Assembly (NCBI RefSeq): GCF_027744825.2 | Contig: NC_071336.1 | Coordinates: 18,074,501-18,138,500, forward strand | Origin: Synchiropus splendidus | Lineage: Eukaryota; Chordata; Actinopteri; Syngnathiformes; Callionymidae | Length of the DNA stretch: 64,000 bases | Reading direction: 5' to 3' | Part shown: positions 51,563-60,488 of the stretch, one piece after another | How positions within the stretch are numbered: position 1 is the stretch's first letter | Layout of the letters: each line of letters opens with the position of its first letter | The notes under the pieces: generated by a model | What the model was told of the DNA's origin: nothing | What the model saw: the letters and a program-made list of their open reading frames with translations, nothing else | The model's database searches: none | Made by a program: the position numbers and the translations under genes

Positions 51563-52589
51563 CACATGGCCCACGGTGTGAGTTGCTGCTGTGAAATGTC
51601 ATTGACTGCCAACCGAGCTGCTTTTGCTTTTTTTTTTGTCTGAGTTGGGATTTTGGATGGTACCAAGAGAGCAGCAGTTCCCAAAGTATGCAGTGTGAAT
51701 TCACTTTTGAAGTTCCACTGTGTAAATTCATGAGACAGTGTGGAGTGAAGGAGAATCTTCGACCACAATTGTGCTCAGGCATCACACCCACATCATTGGT
51801 CTGCAGTCTCATAGAATCAAGACTTCCGTATTGTTGGATGATACTAAGTACACAAACAGTGCAGGACAAGTGCAAAGGCCATCCCTACTACTTTCACACT
51901 TATTAGACTACTCAGCCTTAATGATGAAAGTTAGTGTGAATTATTCAACAGTTGACTGTTTTCCTCCCAAAGTCTGCACTTACTATGAGTAAAATTACTT
52001 ATAAAACACATTACTTTCTTGAAAGTATACCATTCTTGAGACTTTATGTGTCCAGCCCATCCCTACTTCGAGGGTCCACATGTTGACCCCTACATCAAAC
52101 TGTAGAGGCTCAGAGTGGGTCCTTCTGTCTCAGACTACCACCTCTGTCCCACCCATCCTAAGGAAAGAGTCTATGACCACAGCAGTTTGTCCCAGTTGGC
52201 ATGCAGTGGAGAGTGAACCGAATAAGTCAGTATTGACATTTCTGTGACGATGGATGGTGCTATCACCTCTTCAGTCCCACCAGTTCAACTCGCTGAGCTG
52301 AGATCGAATGCTGTGCAGGTAGCGTGGGCACGATCTGAGACAGCTACTGTGTGTGCTGAACTCAGTACGCAGCCACCGTGCTGAATGATCAACTCTTCTA
52401 ACAGTCGATGTCATCTATGGGTTCTTGCAAGCACGAAACTGGAGGTCCGTGGGGCACATAAAGCTTCTGAATTATACACGTCACCCATTAACATTCCATA
52501 TCTTCTATTATCAATGCTGTCCTGTAAAAGCAGTCCCACCTCACATACTGCAAAGTCCCATGATGCACAGCTGCTGAGGACCGTGTTTG
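51563..52589. other. Intergenic spacer, no gene seen
   Basis: Moderate composition and short reading frames only. The part at 52035-52210 has a different texture (GGGTCC, CCCACCC words) and may be decayed repeat, but I cannot assign it. Confidence 0.5.
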
Positions 52590-52970
52590 GTACGGAATCT
52601 GATCCAGGCCGGTAATGACTGGGTCGGTTATCAGATTTTGTTTATTTATTTAATTTTTTCATGAACCTGGCCGATCCGATCCATCAGCCCAAATAGCCTC
52701 AATTTCACGGTGCGTGACATGCTCCAATGTCTTTTGATTCTACAATGGTGCGTCTAAAAATAGCCTGTCATCTTTGTTTGTTGAATTATTTCAATATTTT
52801 TACTATATTTTTATACTATATATTTTTACATTTCAATAAAGGTGTCAGTGTTAAGCTGGTCACAGCCATTAACATTATAAACACCTTTCTGAGTGACAGG
52901 TAGAAGGTATTGGATTGGCTCGGTATTGACCCATCCTCAAGGCTGCAGTATCGGTATTGACATATGCAGA
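52590..52970. repeat. Degenerate DNA-transposon-like repeat (TATCGG type)
   Basis: Words such as CTGGCCGATCCGATCCATC near 52668-52686 and CTGCAGTATCGGTATTGAC near 52943-52961 match the style of the block at 45895-46830. No clean ends were found. Confidence 0.4.
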
Positions 52971-53204
52971 CGGAAAGATTCATTTACTGTGGTGACAATA
53001 CATGACACAATAATTAATTACCTTTATATCAAAAGTCCTACAACCATCACATGCTCACGATAATTGACCCATTCCAGGGTCTACAGAGCTCTACCTCATT
53101 CCGTTTCTTACCAAAAAAAGTCCTTGAAACGTACATGTTTGTTGCCTTTTTTACATTGAGTCCAGTCCAAGTCTATGTGGAATTTGCACATGACCCGCAC
53201 AATC

Positions 53205-53445
53205 CCTTCAAAGGTCCCATATTATGCAAAACTTTTCTGGCATTTGAGTTGTTATTTTGGGTTCTTTGGTGTGTCAACATGCATGCATAAGGAAAACCAG
53301 CCATTCACTTTAGGTTGAGGTACAGATTTCTGAAACTTCACTCTTCTGTAGCTTCGACCGGACACAATATAGCAATATTTTGTGTGAGTGTGAGTCACTG
53401 AGCGTGTTGTGAATGTTGGTGTCTCAGTAGTTTGACACCACATAG
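53205..53445 (+). repeat. Dispersed teleost repeat fragment
   Basis: It begins with AAAGGTCCCATATTATGCAA, a recurrent fish repeat opening, and continues T-rich. Its far end abuts the LINE fragment. Boundaries are approximate. Confidence 0.4.
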
Positions 53446-53448
53446 TCT

Positions 53449-54197
53449 AAATCAGAATCAGAATCAAATTTATTGCCATGGTCAGTGGAGAGCCCACCAA
53501 CTAGGAAAGTATTTTGGAATAAAGTACTGACAAAAAATAAAATAAAATAAAATAAAATAACAAGGCTGTTCATGAATTCAACAGTCTGACAGCCGAGGGG
53601 AAGAAGCTGTTCCTGTGACGGGAGGTTCTGGTCTGGATCGACCGTAGCCTCCTGCCAGAGGGAAGAGGAACAAACCATCCATGTCCAGGATGGGAAGGGT
53701 CGGCTCTGATCCGACCTGCACGTCTCTGGGTCCTGGAGACATACAGGTCCTGAAGAGGTGGCAGGCTGCAACCGATCCCCTTCTCAGCAGAACGTACGAT
53801 GCGCTGCAGTCTGCTCTTGTCCCTGGAGGTGGCACTGTTGTACCAGACAGTGATACAGGAGGTGAGGATGGACTGGATGATGGCCGTGTAGAATTCCACC
53901 AGCAACTTCGTCGGCAGTCATAGTTTCCGTAGCTGCCTCAGGAAGAGCATTCTCTGCTGGGCCTCCCTGATGAGGGACCTGATGGTTGGCTCCCATTTGA
54001 GGTCCTCAGTGATGGTGGTTCCTAGGTAGCAGAAGGAGTCTACAATAGGAATAGGTAAACCAGCCAACATGAGAGGGGACAGAGAAACTGTTACTCTCCT
54101 GTCTATGGCCATCTCCACTGTCTTCTGGGCGTTGAGCTCCAGGTTGTTGTGGCTGCACCAGGACACCAGCCGCTCCACCTCCCTCCTGTAAGCTTAA
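53449..54197 (-). mobile_element. 5'-truncated CR1/L2/Rex1-like LINE, 3' end
   Basis: From about 54190 to 53570 a single minus-strand frame encodes the C-terminal part of a non-LTR reverse transcriptase polyprotein. Recognisable blocks are NNLELNAQKT, FCYLGTTITEDLKWE, FYTAIIQSILTSCITVWY, RLQRIVRSAEK and ADPSHPGHG. The frame is broken by one stop (TGA, 53920-53918). It is followed by a 3' UTR with an AAAAT run (53531-53560), AATAAA (53474-53469) and a tail of ATTCTG units. The upstream part of the element is missing, as expected for incomplete reverse transcription. Confidence 0.85.
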
Positions 54198-55259
54198 AAA
54201 GCTTAAAGCTTATATTTGAGGATGAAAACTTCAAAATAAGTCATTATAATTGTTTTGGATGGTTAGGTTTAGAGTGAGAGGCCGGGGAAAGCGTGACGGA
54301 CATGAGAGGTCCCCACAAAACAAAACAAAATTATTTGTGTCTTACCTGTATTAATATCCTTGCCATCTTTGACAAGACACTGATCTTGTGAGGACATTAT
54401 GGCCGGTCATCATAAGGTTTTGAGGGTTAAAGCATGAGAAAAACTAGGTTATTGTAATGGGGTTAAGTTTAAGAGACATAGTTAACTTAAGCCATTTGTT
54501 TAGGATGGTTAGGTTTGAGACCTGGGGAGAGGCTGGGGACAGCTTTACGGCAATGAGTGAACCTCACAAATATGGAGGTACAAACGTGTGAGTGAGTGAG
54601 TTGAGAGTTTGTCCAAAATAAGTGCCCCCTATTAGCACACATGAAATGGTTCCAGCCGCTTTTACCGGTGTTTCTGTGATCCAAGGCTCATGAAACACAC
54701 CCATTAACCTCTCAATTTCTCTGCGACAGAAAGGTGAAGAGCGCATCACGTCTGATATCAGACTCTAATGCCATGCTATAATGAGTGGCTCACACAGGGC
54801 ACGCCAAGGAAGGCCACGCAATTACTGACACATACTGATCAATGCCATTGAATGGCAGCAGAAGATGAGTCATTGATGACTGCAGCTTCAGAATGAGACT
54901 GGAATCTAAGAGATGGAAGTCATCATGTAATCAATGCAAGACATTCAGTAGCCCTCCATTAAAGAAAAAAAAAATGAGCAAATGGCATAAGAAAGATCGA
55001 TAAATCTGAATCCAGTTATTTGTGTTTCATTTTATTCCCTTGTTTTGGTATTTTTTTGTTGTTGTTGTTGTTTTTTTGGCACTGACCGTTGAGCACAAAT
55101 GATGTGGTATTACATCTCAAGCGTTAGAAGACTAAGATGGTTGTAATGTTGTAACATTAGAAAATAAAGGTCTCAACACCATCAAGAAGGTCTATGGTCT
55201 TTGCTCAGAAAACCGCAGGAAGATGCAATACACTTATCGATTTTTTCTTTTTTTCGTCT
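54198..55259. other. Intergenic spacer
   Basis: No gene. Near 54240-54560 a block with repeated words (GGATGGTTAGGTTT at 54257 and 54502, GGGGA, GTGAGG) looks like an internally duplicated decayed repeat. GTT repeats occur near 55057-55072. Confidence 0.45.
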
Positions 55260-55356
55260 ATCCGCCCTGTTCAAACTTTATCTATGTATAGTCTTTAATG
55301 TCTGTTTTATCCTGATATCTTGTATTGCTTTTTAAGTGCTTTATAAATAAACTTGG
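55260..55356 (+). repeat. LINE/SINE-type 3' tail
   Basis: The run ends TTTAAGTGCTTTATAAATAA followed by ACTTGG, the typical 3' end of L2-type elements, and passes straight into the pentanucleotide array. Confidence 0.45.
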
Positions 55357-55446
55357 TGTGGTGTGGTGTGGCGTGGCGTGGCGTGGCGTGGCGTGGCGTG
55401 GCGTGGCGTGGCGTGGCGTGGCGTGGCGTGGCGTGGCGTGGCGTGG
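55354..55446 (+). repeat. (GGTGT)n/(GGCGT)n pentanucleotide array
   Basis: About 18 units of 5 bp: three GGTGT units followed by about fifteen uninterrupted GGCGT units, then GGTAT. Each GGCGT unit contains one CpG. Confidence 0.95.
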
Positions 55447-57733
55447 TATGAAGTCAGGATGAAATGAAATGAAACATTTTGAGAATCATGGCAAAATTTT
55501 TTTGAACAACTTCATTGACAGAAAGAGCTAACACAGCCCTCGTGTTGCAGTAGTAGCTGTTGAATTTACCTTTTTTTACTTCAATTTCTCACTCGTCAGG
55601 ATGTGATTTAGCTTTTATCCTCGAGCATTTAATTCCAGTTGCACTGGGAGACGGCACATCTAGTCATTGACAAAGATAAAAACGCAGCGTAGCGCTAATA
55701 AGCTGTTATACGAAAGACTCCACTGAATCGTTTCTTTTTTTTTTTTTCAAAGCAGTACGCAGCAGGGGGCTGATGATGTGTGATGGAACACCAGCAGCAG
55801 ACATAATTCACTAGCTGGGTATTTTTCATCAAGAAGCTGCTGTCTGCCTGAACTTGGATGAAAGTCTCTAAGTGGCCTTGATACTCCATAGACGGACGTA
55901 CGGATGAATTCCAATTCACAGGGGGCTTCAATTTGAGCTTCCGGTAGGAGGTTCTGGTGCTTCACTTCTGTCCAGGCAGCTGAGATAAATCATGCAAGAC
56001 AGAATTCATTGTTTCACATGCTGAGAAGGAATTCTCTTCTAGAAGGCCCAGCTGACTGATGATGTGGAGATGCAAGTGGTGCAGTTTTGTATGGCACATC
56101 AACAGGCGCTCATGGTCATGGAAAGCTTCACCTGCTGACGTGTGAACTCAGCGAGGGCTGTCCATACCATTTTATCCTCCTCCTCCCCGTGAACAGCACA
56201 TCGATCTACCCTGTGACAGACACACACAGGCACACGCCAGGCTTGAATGAGGGGGGTCGAGGTGGGGGGAACGGTGTGAGGGTGGTGCTGTGTCTCCCAA
56301 TAGGGGTTGGCAGCTGCTCCTCTCAGGATCTATAGGAGTCTAGACTTAAAGCTAGTGTGATGGTCAGGCCTGAGGGGCCTCCCCTGCCATAGGGTTTTAA
56401 AAATAGCTGTTGTGGAACTCCTTTTGGAGATAAGTTGTGATTATACTGCCACTTAGCGGCGGGTTCGTGAGGACTTTTTCAAGGTCAACACATCCCCCAA
56501 CTGGAGACGCGTCTGTACTGACATGACGTGAAGTTGTCAGGGTGTCATTCAGTAATAGTTCACATAAGCGATGCAATGAATAAAGACAAAAGACACTGTA
56601 CAGGAGTAGGAATCATTGTTCTGGGGACGCCGCAAGACTAAAACAATAAAGTCACATTTCAGATTAGGGAACATTTATTACCTTAAATAAACTACTTATT
56701 CACGTACGTATTCACAGTATATTAGCCAATAAATAATCATAATAAAGTACATATTAGTGACTTGTTAAGTCTAAATTTTACTCCATAAGTTCACTCTATA
56801 CAACAACATAGCTACTGAGTATCAACCGTAAATAAGTAATAAGTTAATTTGTCATTTTTATTTATTTATTTATTTCTTAAATAAATGAACAAACACAGCC
56901 AACCTCATGCGACCAATGGCCTTACATAAACTTGCTGGAACTAATTTATGTTATTTATGATGAACAAATAACTTTGTGTGTCATTCAAATTCCCATCAGC
57001 ATCTTTTCTTGTCTTTGTTTCAGGAATAAAAGGATGATGGAATGACAGAAATTGGACATATATGATATGCATTTAATCAGAAAACGCAGAAGAAAGATTT
57101 TTTTTAACCTAGTAGTATAGCCCACACGTTTGGATTGAAACATCACTGGTTTAATTTGAAGTCAAATTCAAATCAACCGATTTGGACAGTGGGTGGCAGT
57201 AGCGTTCCAAAACAGTGAATGAAGAAAAAAAAAAAAGGAATTGGAACACTAACAAAAGTGATTCATCTGTTCCCTGGTCAGCCATCAACATTTTCAGAAA
57301 ACGTTAATGAAAACATTCATCTGTTTTTGTGCTGTTTTGCTGTCGTACCAATGTCATAAACACGCAAACCACAATAGAAAAATGATATCTTTTTCAGGTT
57401 CTGTTATTTTATTTATTTTTATTTACAGCAACGCCAGCATCAGCATTTATTGTTTTGCATATAGTTGTTTCGTATAATTAATAACATAAATAGGCTACAA
57501 CATTTGCCAATAAATTATATCTGTCAAATTATCATACTGTTCTTTTTGGTTGCTCTATATTCTACTATTGTATTATTATTTCTGCAACCTGAATAGAAAT
57601 AAATCCAATATAGTAATGAAAGTCATCATCAAAATATTGTCATTAATCAAATAAAATAAAACACACCTATCACGCTTAAAATGTTCTATTTCTAGTTGGT
57701 AAGTATGTATTTGAGAAATTATTTTAGTAATCA
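55447..57733. other. Intergenic spacer, downstream of the rhodanese gene
   Basis: AT-rich with homopolymers (poly-T 55734-55747) and ATTT repeats (56859-56873). No gene is supported; the short frames lack family resemblance or splice structure. Confidence 0.55.
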
Positions 57734-57824
57734 TTTATTTTATTTAGATTAAATTATACATGTTAATTCTAACACTACTTAAGAGTAGTGTTTTTTTCCC
57801 TCTCCAAGGGACATTTAGTGTCAA
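57734..57824 (-). other. 3' UTR and poly(A) signal of the rhodanese gene
   Basis: The first minus-strand AATAAA after the stop is at 57739-57734, giving a short 3' UTR of about 100 nt. Confidence 0.4.
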
Positions 57825-57879
57825 TCATTCACCATCCAGCTCCACCCACTCCTTGTAGCCTCCTTCGTAGTGCCTCGCT
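57825..57879 (-). CDS. Rhodanese gene exon 4
   Basis: 55 nt after acceptor CTCTCCCACAG. It completes Lys130 and encodes ARHYEGGYKEWVELDGE before TGA at 57827-57825. The GGYKEW motif is the usual end of the TSTD domain. Too short for an ORF search. Confidence 0.9.
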
Positions 57880-60119
57880 CTGTGGGAGAGATGATGGTTT
57901 GCTCAGGAAGACATTTGTACAACAGTAAACAAAAACATACAAATTCAGTTTTGACTCACTTGCTGAATCCCAAGTGACGAGCGATATCCAGGGCCTCTAG
58001 GCTTCTCCTCCCACTCCTGCACTGAAACACCAAGTTGTCGTCGCCTCTGAGTGGAGCCCTCACGCCGAACCTTTGAAGGAACTGTTCTGGGGACAGCTGC
58101 AGGCTCTCCTCCAAGCTGTCCACTCAACAAAAAATAAATAAATAAATGTCATTTCATTAAAAAAAACGAAAGGACTCTGAACTCTGATCAAACAAAGCTT
58201 GGTCAGAGTCCATATTTCTTACATGGGACGTTGACTGCATGCGGAATTTTCCCTGCTTGGAACTCATCCGGATTTCTCACATCCAGAAGCTGAATGTTCC
58301 GAGTGGCCAACATTTTTTTCATCTGGGAGTAGGTGACCACTGAGGTGAAGGTGAGAGAAAGAAAGTTTGGATTATTTGTCGCCTCTCAGCTTGAAGGTTC
58401 AGGGTTCAAATCTAGCTCTGGACCTTGCTGGGTGGAGTTGGGATGTTCTTGCACTTTTCACTGCCGCTTAATAATCATGCCACCAAGTTTGACATCCATC
58501 TGTTTCCCATCAGGTCGTGGGAACCTGCCCAGTGGCCTCCTCCCAAGAACAACAGGGAAGCATCCAGGAGGCCTTCTACCTCAGCTCTACCTCAGTCCAA
58601 CTCACATGGACCGGCTTTAAGTTGTGTGTGTACAAATGCATCTCAGCAGGGAAATGAATTTTAAAATCTACTGAGACTAACAATGCAAAACGTTGCCTGA
58701 GGCCAATGATCTCCCTTTAGAGGAGCTGTCTTTGTATTTACAATTGTGTCTTGTATTATATTTGTCCTCACCTTCCAAGACAGGTGCCTCTGATCCCTGG
58801 CTGATTTTGTTGTGATGCAGTTGGACAGTTGGAAGGGTTGGAGTACATTTTCCATGTTGGAAATTCTGAAATAAAACCGTCCCACCTCACCTAGTGGACA
58901 ATCTATAAACTCCTCATGACACTGTGCAGTCACATGGCCATATGGAGCTGTTATGATCCTTTGTGGATTCATGAACCCGTGTTGATCGAGTCAGTGTGGA
59001 TTAAGAAACAACACAGTGGTTCTTCTCAGCTCCAGTCAGACTTCTGTTTGGTTACTTTGGAGATATTGACATTAAATGACTTCATTATTGCTGCCACTCA
59101 GTGTTTGCCTGTTCTTTGTTTAATGGTTACTTATTTACCAGGCAAACATCCTTCAGCAAAACAAAAACTGTGTTGGTCTTTAACAATTCTTCAAGCTTGC
59201 TTGGAACCATGCCGCTGAAAGAGTTTAAAAACCCAGAGTTTTTAAGTCATGAGTTAATGATTTGCTTCATATTGATCTTTGATAACATTTTATTTGTTTA
59301 ATTTCGTTCTGTAGGGTTACCTTTGACTTTCTCTGTTGCCTTAGTAATATTTTCAGGTTTGGCTCACAGTTTTGTCATATTCACTAATTATATTACCAAA
59401 TATTTCGACAAACATTTACTTTTATTTCATCAAACTGAATTGTGTGGGGGTTTTTTTGGGGGGGGGTGGGGGTAGGTGGGGGGGGGGGGGGGGGGTGGGG
59501 TACTATTATATGATTTACCGTTACCAGATGTGGAAACTGTAAATAAACTATTGAATGAGGGGAGAGCCACGTTTGGTGCTGGCATCACGGTAGGACATTG
59601 ACAAAATATTAAACTGAAGATTAAACTCAAATCTTGTGTTACACATAAGCAAATACACCAACATGCCCGTGTCATTTAACCTGTCTAGAAACTTTTGCTT
59701 CAGGTAAATGTTTCACATCTGTTCCAGCAAAATAAACTTCAGTCTGTCTGTCTTCAGACTGTCCTGGACACGGGGCTTATTTTGATCCTTCAACTGTCAG
59801 CATGACAATGGATGACCTTTTCTTAAGGTCATGCCGCGCTTCAACACCGTCGCACATGTCCAGAGACAAGTTGGTCGCCATCGACGTAACGGGCCGCCCC
59901 GCCGTTGATGCGAGAACCTGTTCCTTCATTCGGCTCAGAAACGTTTCCAACATTGATGTAACAACTCTTCACACCAAAGAACAGCGATGTCGTGTTGTGC
60001 CGAATATTACCGTGGTCCGGAGCATCACTGGAGGAGACGAAAGCCCGGGTCACTGAACACACGACAGGGCGAAACCGGAACCGAGCCTGAAGAAAAGCGC
60101 GACCTAACAGCGCAGACAT
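57825..60119 (-). CDS. Mitochondrial single-domain rhodanese, TSTD1/TSTD3-like, four exons
   Basis: The CDS joins 60119-60011, 58339-58223, 58122-57960 and 57879-57825 on the minus strand: 444 nt, 147 residues. All introns are GT-AG and phases join cleanly. Residues 1-30 are rich in R, A, S and F without acidic residues, as in a mitochondrial presequence. A single rhodanese domain follows: VTYSQMKKML, the signature LLDVRNPDEF (54-63), HAVNVP (70-75), and the active-site loop CRSGRRS (110-116) with catalytic Cys110, ending in YEGGYKEW. The family transfers sulfane sulfur from thiosulfate or persulfide to acceptors. LQLSP before the loop and GGYKEW at the end are like human TSTD3 and TSTD1; the presequence favours TSTD3. 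Which paralogue it is remains unsettled. Confidence 0.9.
57960..58122 (-). CDS. Rhodanese gene exon 3 (active site)
   Basis: 163 nt. The acceptor is TTTTGTTGAG. It completes Leu76, then runs DSLEESLQLSPEQF and on to NLVFQCRSGRRS with Cys110. It ends at AGCAA|GTGAGT (57960/57959), phase 2. Confidence 0.9.
58223..58339 (-). CDS. Rhodanese gene exon 2 (domain start)
   Basis: 117 nt. The acceptor is CTTCACCTCAG. It encodes VTYSQMKKMLATRNIQLLDV, the following RNPDEF, and KIPHAVNVP, ending at CCAT|GTAAGA (58223/58222), phase 1. Confidence 0.9.
58380..58500 (+). repeat. Dispersed fish repeat with tRNA-like B box
   Basis: It lies in intron 1 of the rhodanese gene. AGCTTGAAGGTTCAGGGTTC with B-box-like GGGTTCAAATC (58402-58412) is followed by TGGACCTTGCTGGGTGGAGTT, a recurrent fish repeat. 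Ends are undefined. Confidence 0.45.
59446..59500 (+). repeat. G-rich tract in intron 1 of the rhodanese gene
   Basis: Several runs of 5-17 G separated by T, TA or T7. On the transcript strand it is C-rich. It can form G-quadruplexes on the plus strand. Confidence 0.9.
60011..60119 (-). CDS. Rhodanese gene exon 1 (presequence)
   Basis: 109 nt from ATG 60119 (context CACC-ATG-T, A at -3 good). It encodes MSALLGRAFLQARFRFRP and on to residue 36, with donor CACG|GTAATA at 60011/60010, phase 1. An in-frame ATG at 60158 would add 13 residues, but its context is poorer and the shorter form starts a typical presequence. Confidence 0.82.
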
Positions 60120-60360
60120 GGTGACAGCGAAGTGAGCGACGACACAAGACGCGTCCAAGTTTTCATCTCGTCACGTACTCGCATCCAGCCGTGAATTAAT
60201 CTTTGTTCTACTGCCATCTGGAGGACGGATGGGTGTATTGAATTGATTTAACTCGGGTTTCACCAACTCCAGGTGTCGAACATATTGTCGTGGTCAGGAT
60301 GTGTTGGGGATCTCGCGAGAGTGGTGAGGTGCTGGGCTTTTGTTCGACTTCCGGGTGACA
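60120..60360 (-). promoter_or_regulatory. Rhodanese gene 5' UTR and promoter region
   Basis: A CpG-containing stretch immediately upstream of the ATG. The palindromic TCTCGCGAGA at 60311-60320 is a known strong element of CpG promoters and often bidirectional ones; an ETS site is 27 bp further on. A YY1-type GCCATCTTG (60726-60734) lies outside the LTR. No TATA box is obvious. Confidence 0.45.
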
Positions 60361-60464
60361 GGTTGTGCGTGCGACTTGAGTTTCGGAGCGAGAAGCAGCA
60401 GCACATGGAATAAAGAAGCGTCTAATTCTCATCCGTCTCGTCCCTGAATCCTCCGGACATTACA
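60286..60464 (+). mobile_element. Probable short solo LTR at the rhodanese promoter
   Basis: The 179-bp segment starts TGTCGTGG and ends GGACATTACA (TG...CA ends) and is flanked by ATAT at 60282-60285 and 60465-60468. AATAAA lies at 60409-60414 in LTR-like position. It carries TCTCGCGAGA (60311-60320) and an ETS-type ACTTCCGGG (60347-60355). The 4-bp duplication is AT-rich and could be chance, so the call is moderate. Confidence 0.5.
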
Positions 60465-60488
60465 ATATTATCAATTTGAGCTAATAAG

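Noticed and set aside
51409..51875. Minus-strand frames of 119 and 133 aa near 51.5 kb
   Set aside because: They are created by translation of the TA microsatellite (IYIYIY runs).
55354..55446. CRISPR-like direct repeats
   Set aside because: Continuous 5-bp units without spacers; a simple-sequence array in a vertebrate genome.
60350..60488. Divergent plus-strand first exon ending at AAG|GTAACA
   Set aside because: The interval is better explained by a solo LTR, and no downstream exon was found.
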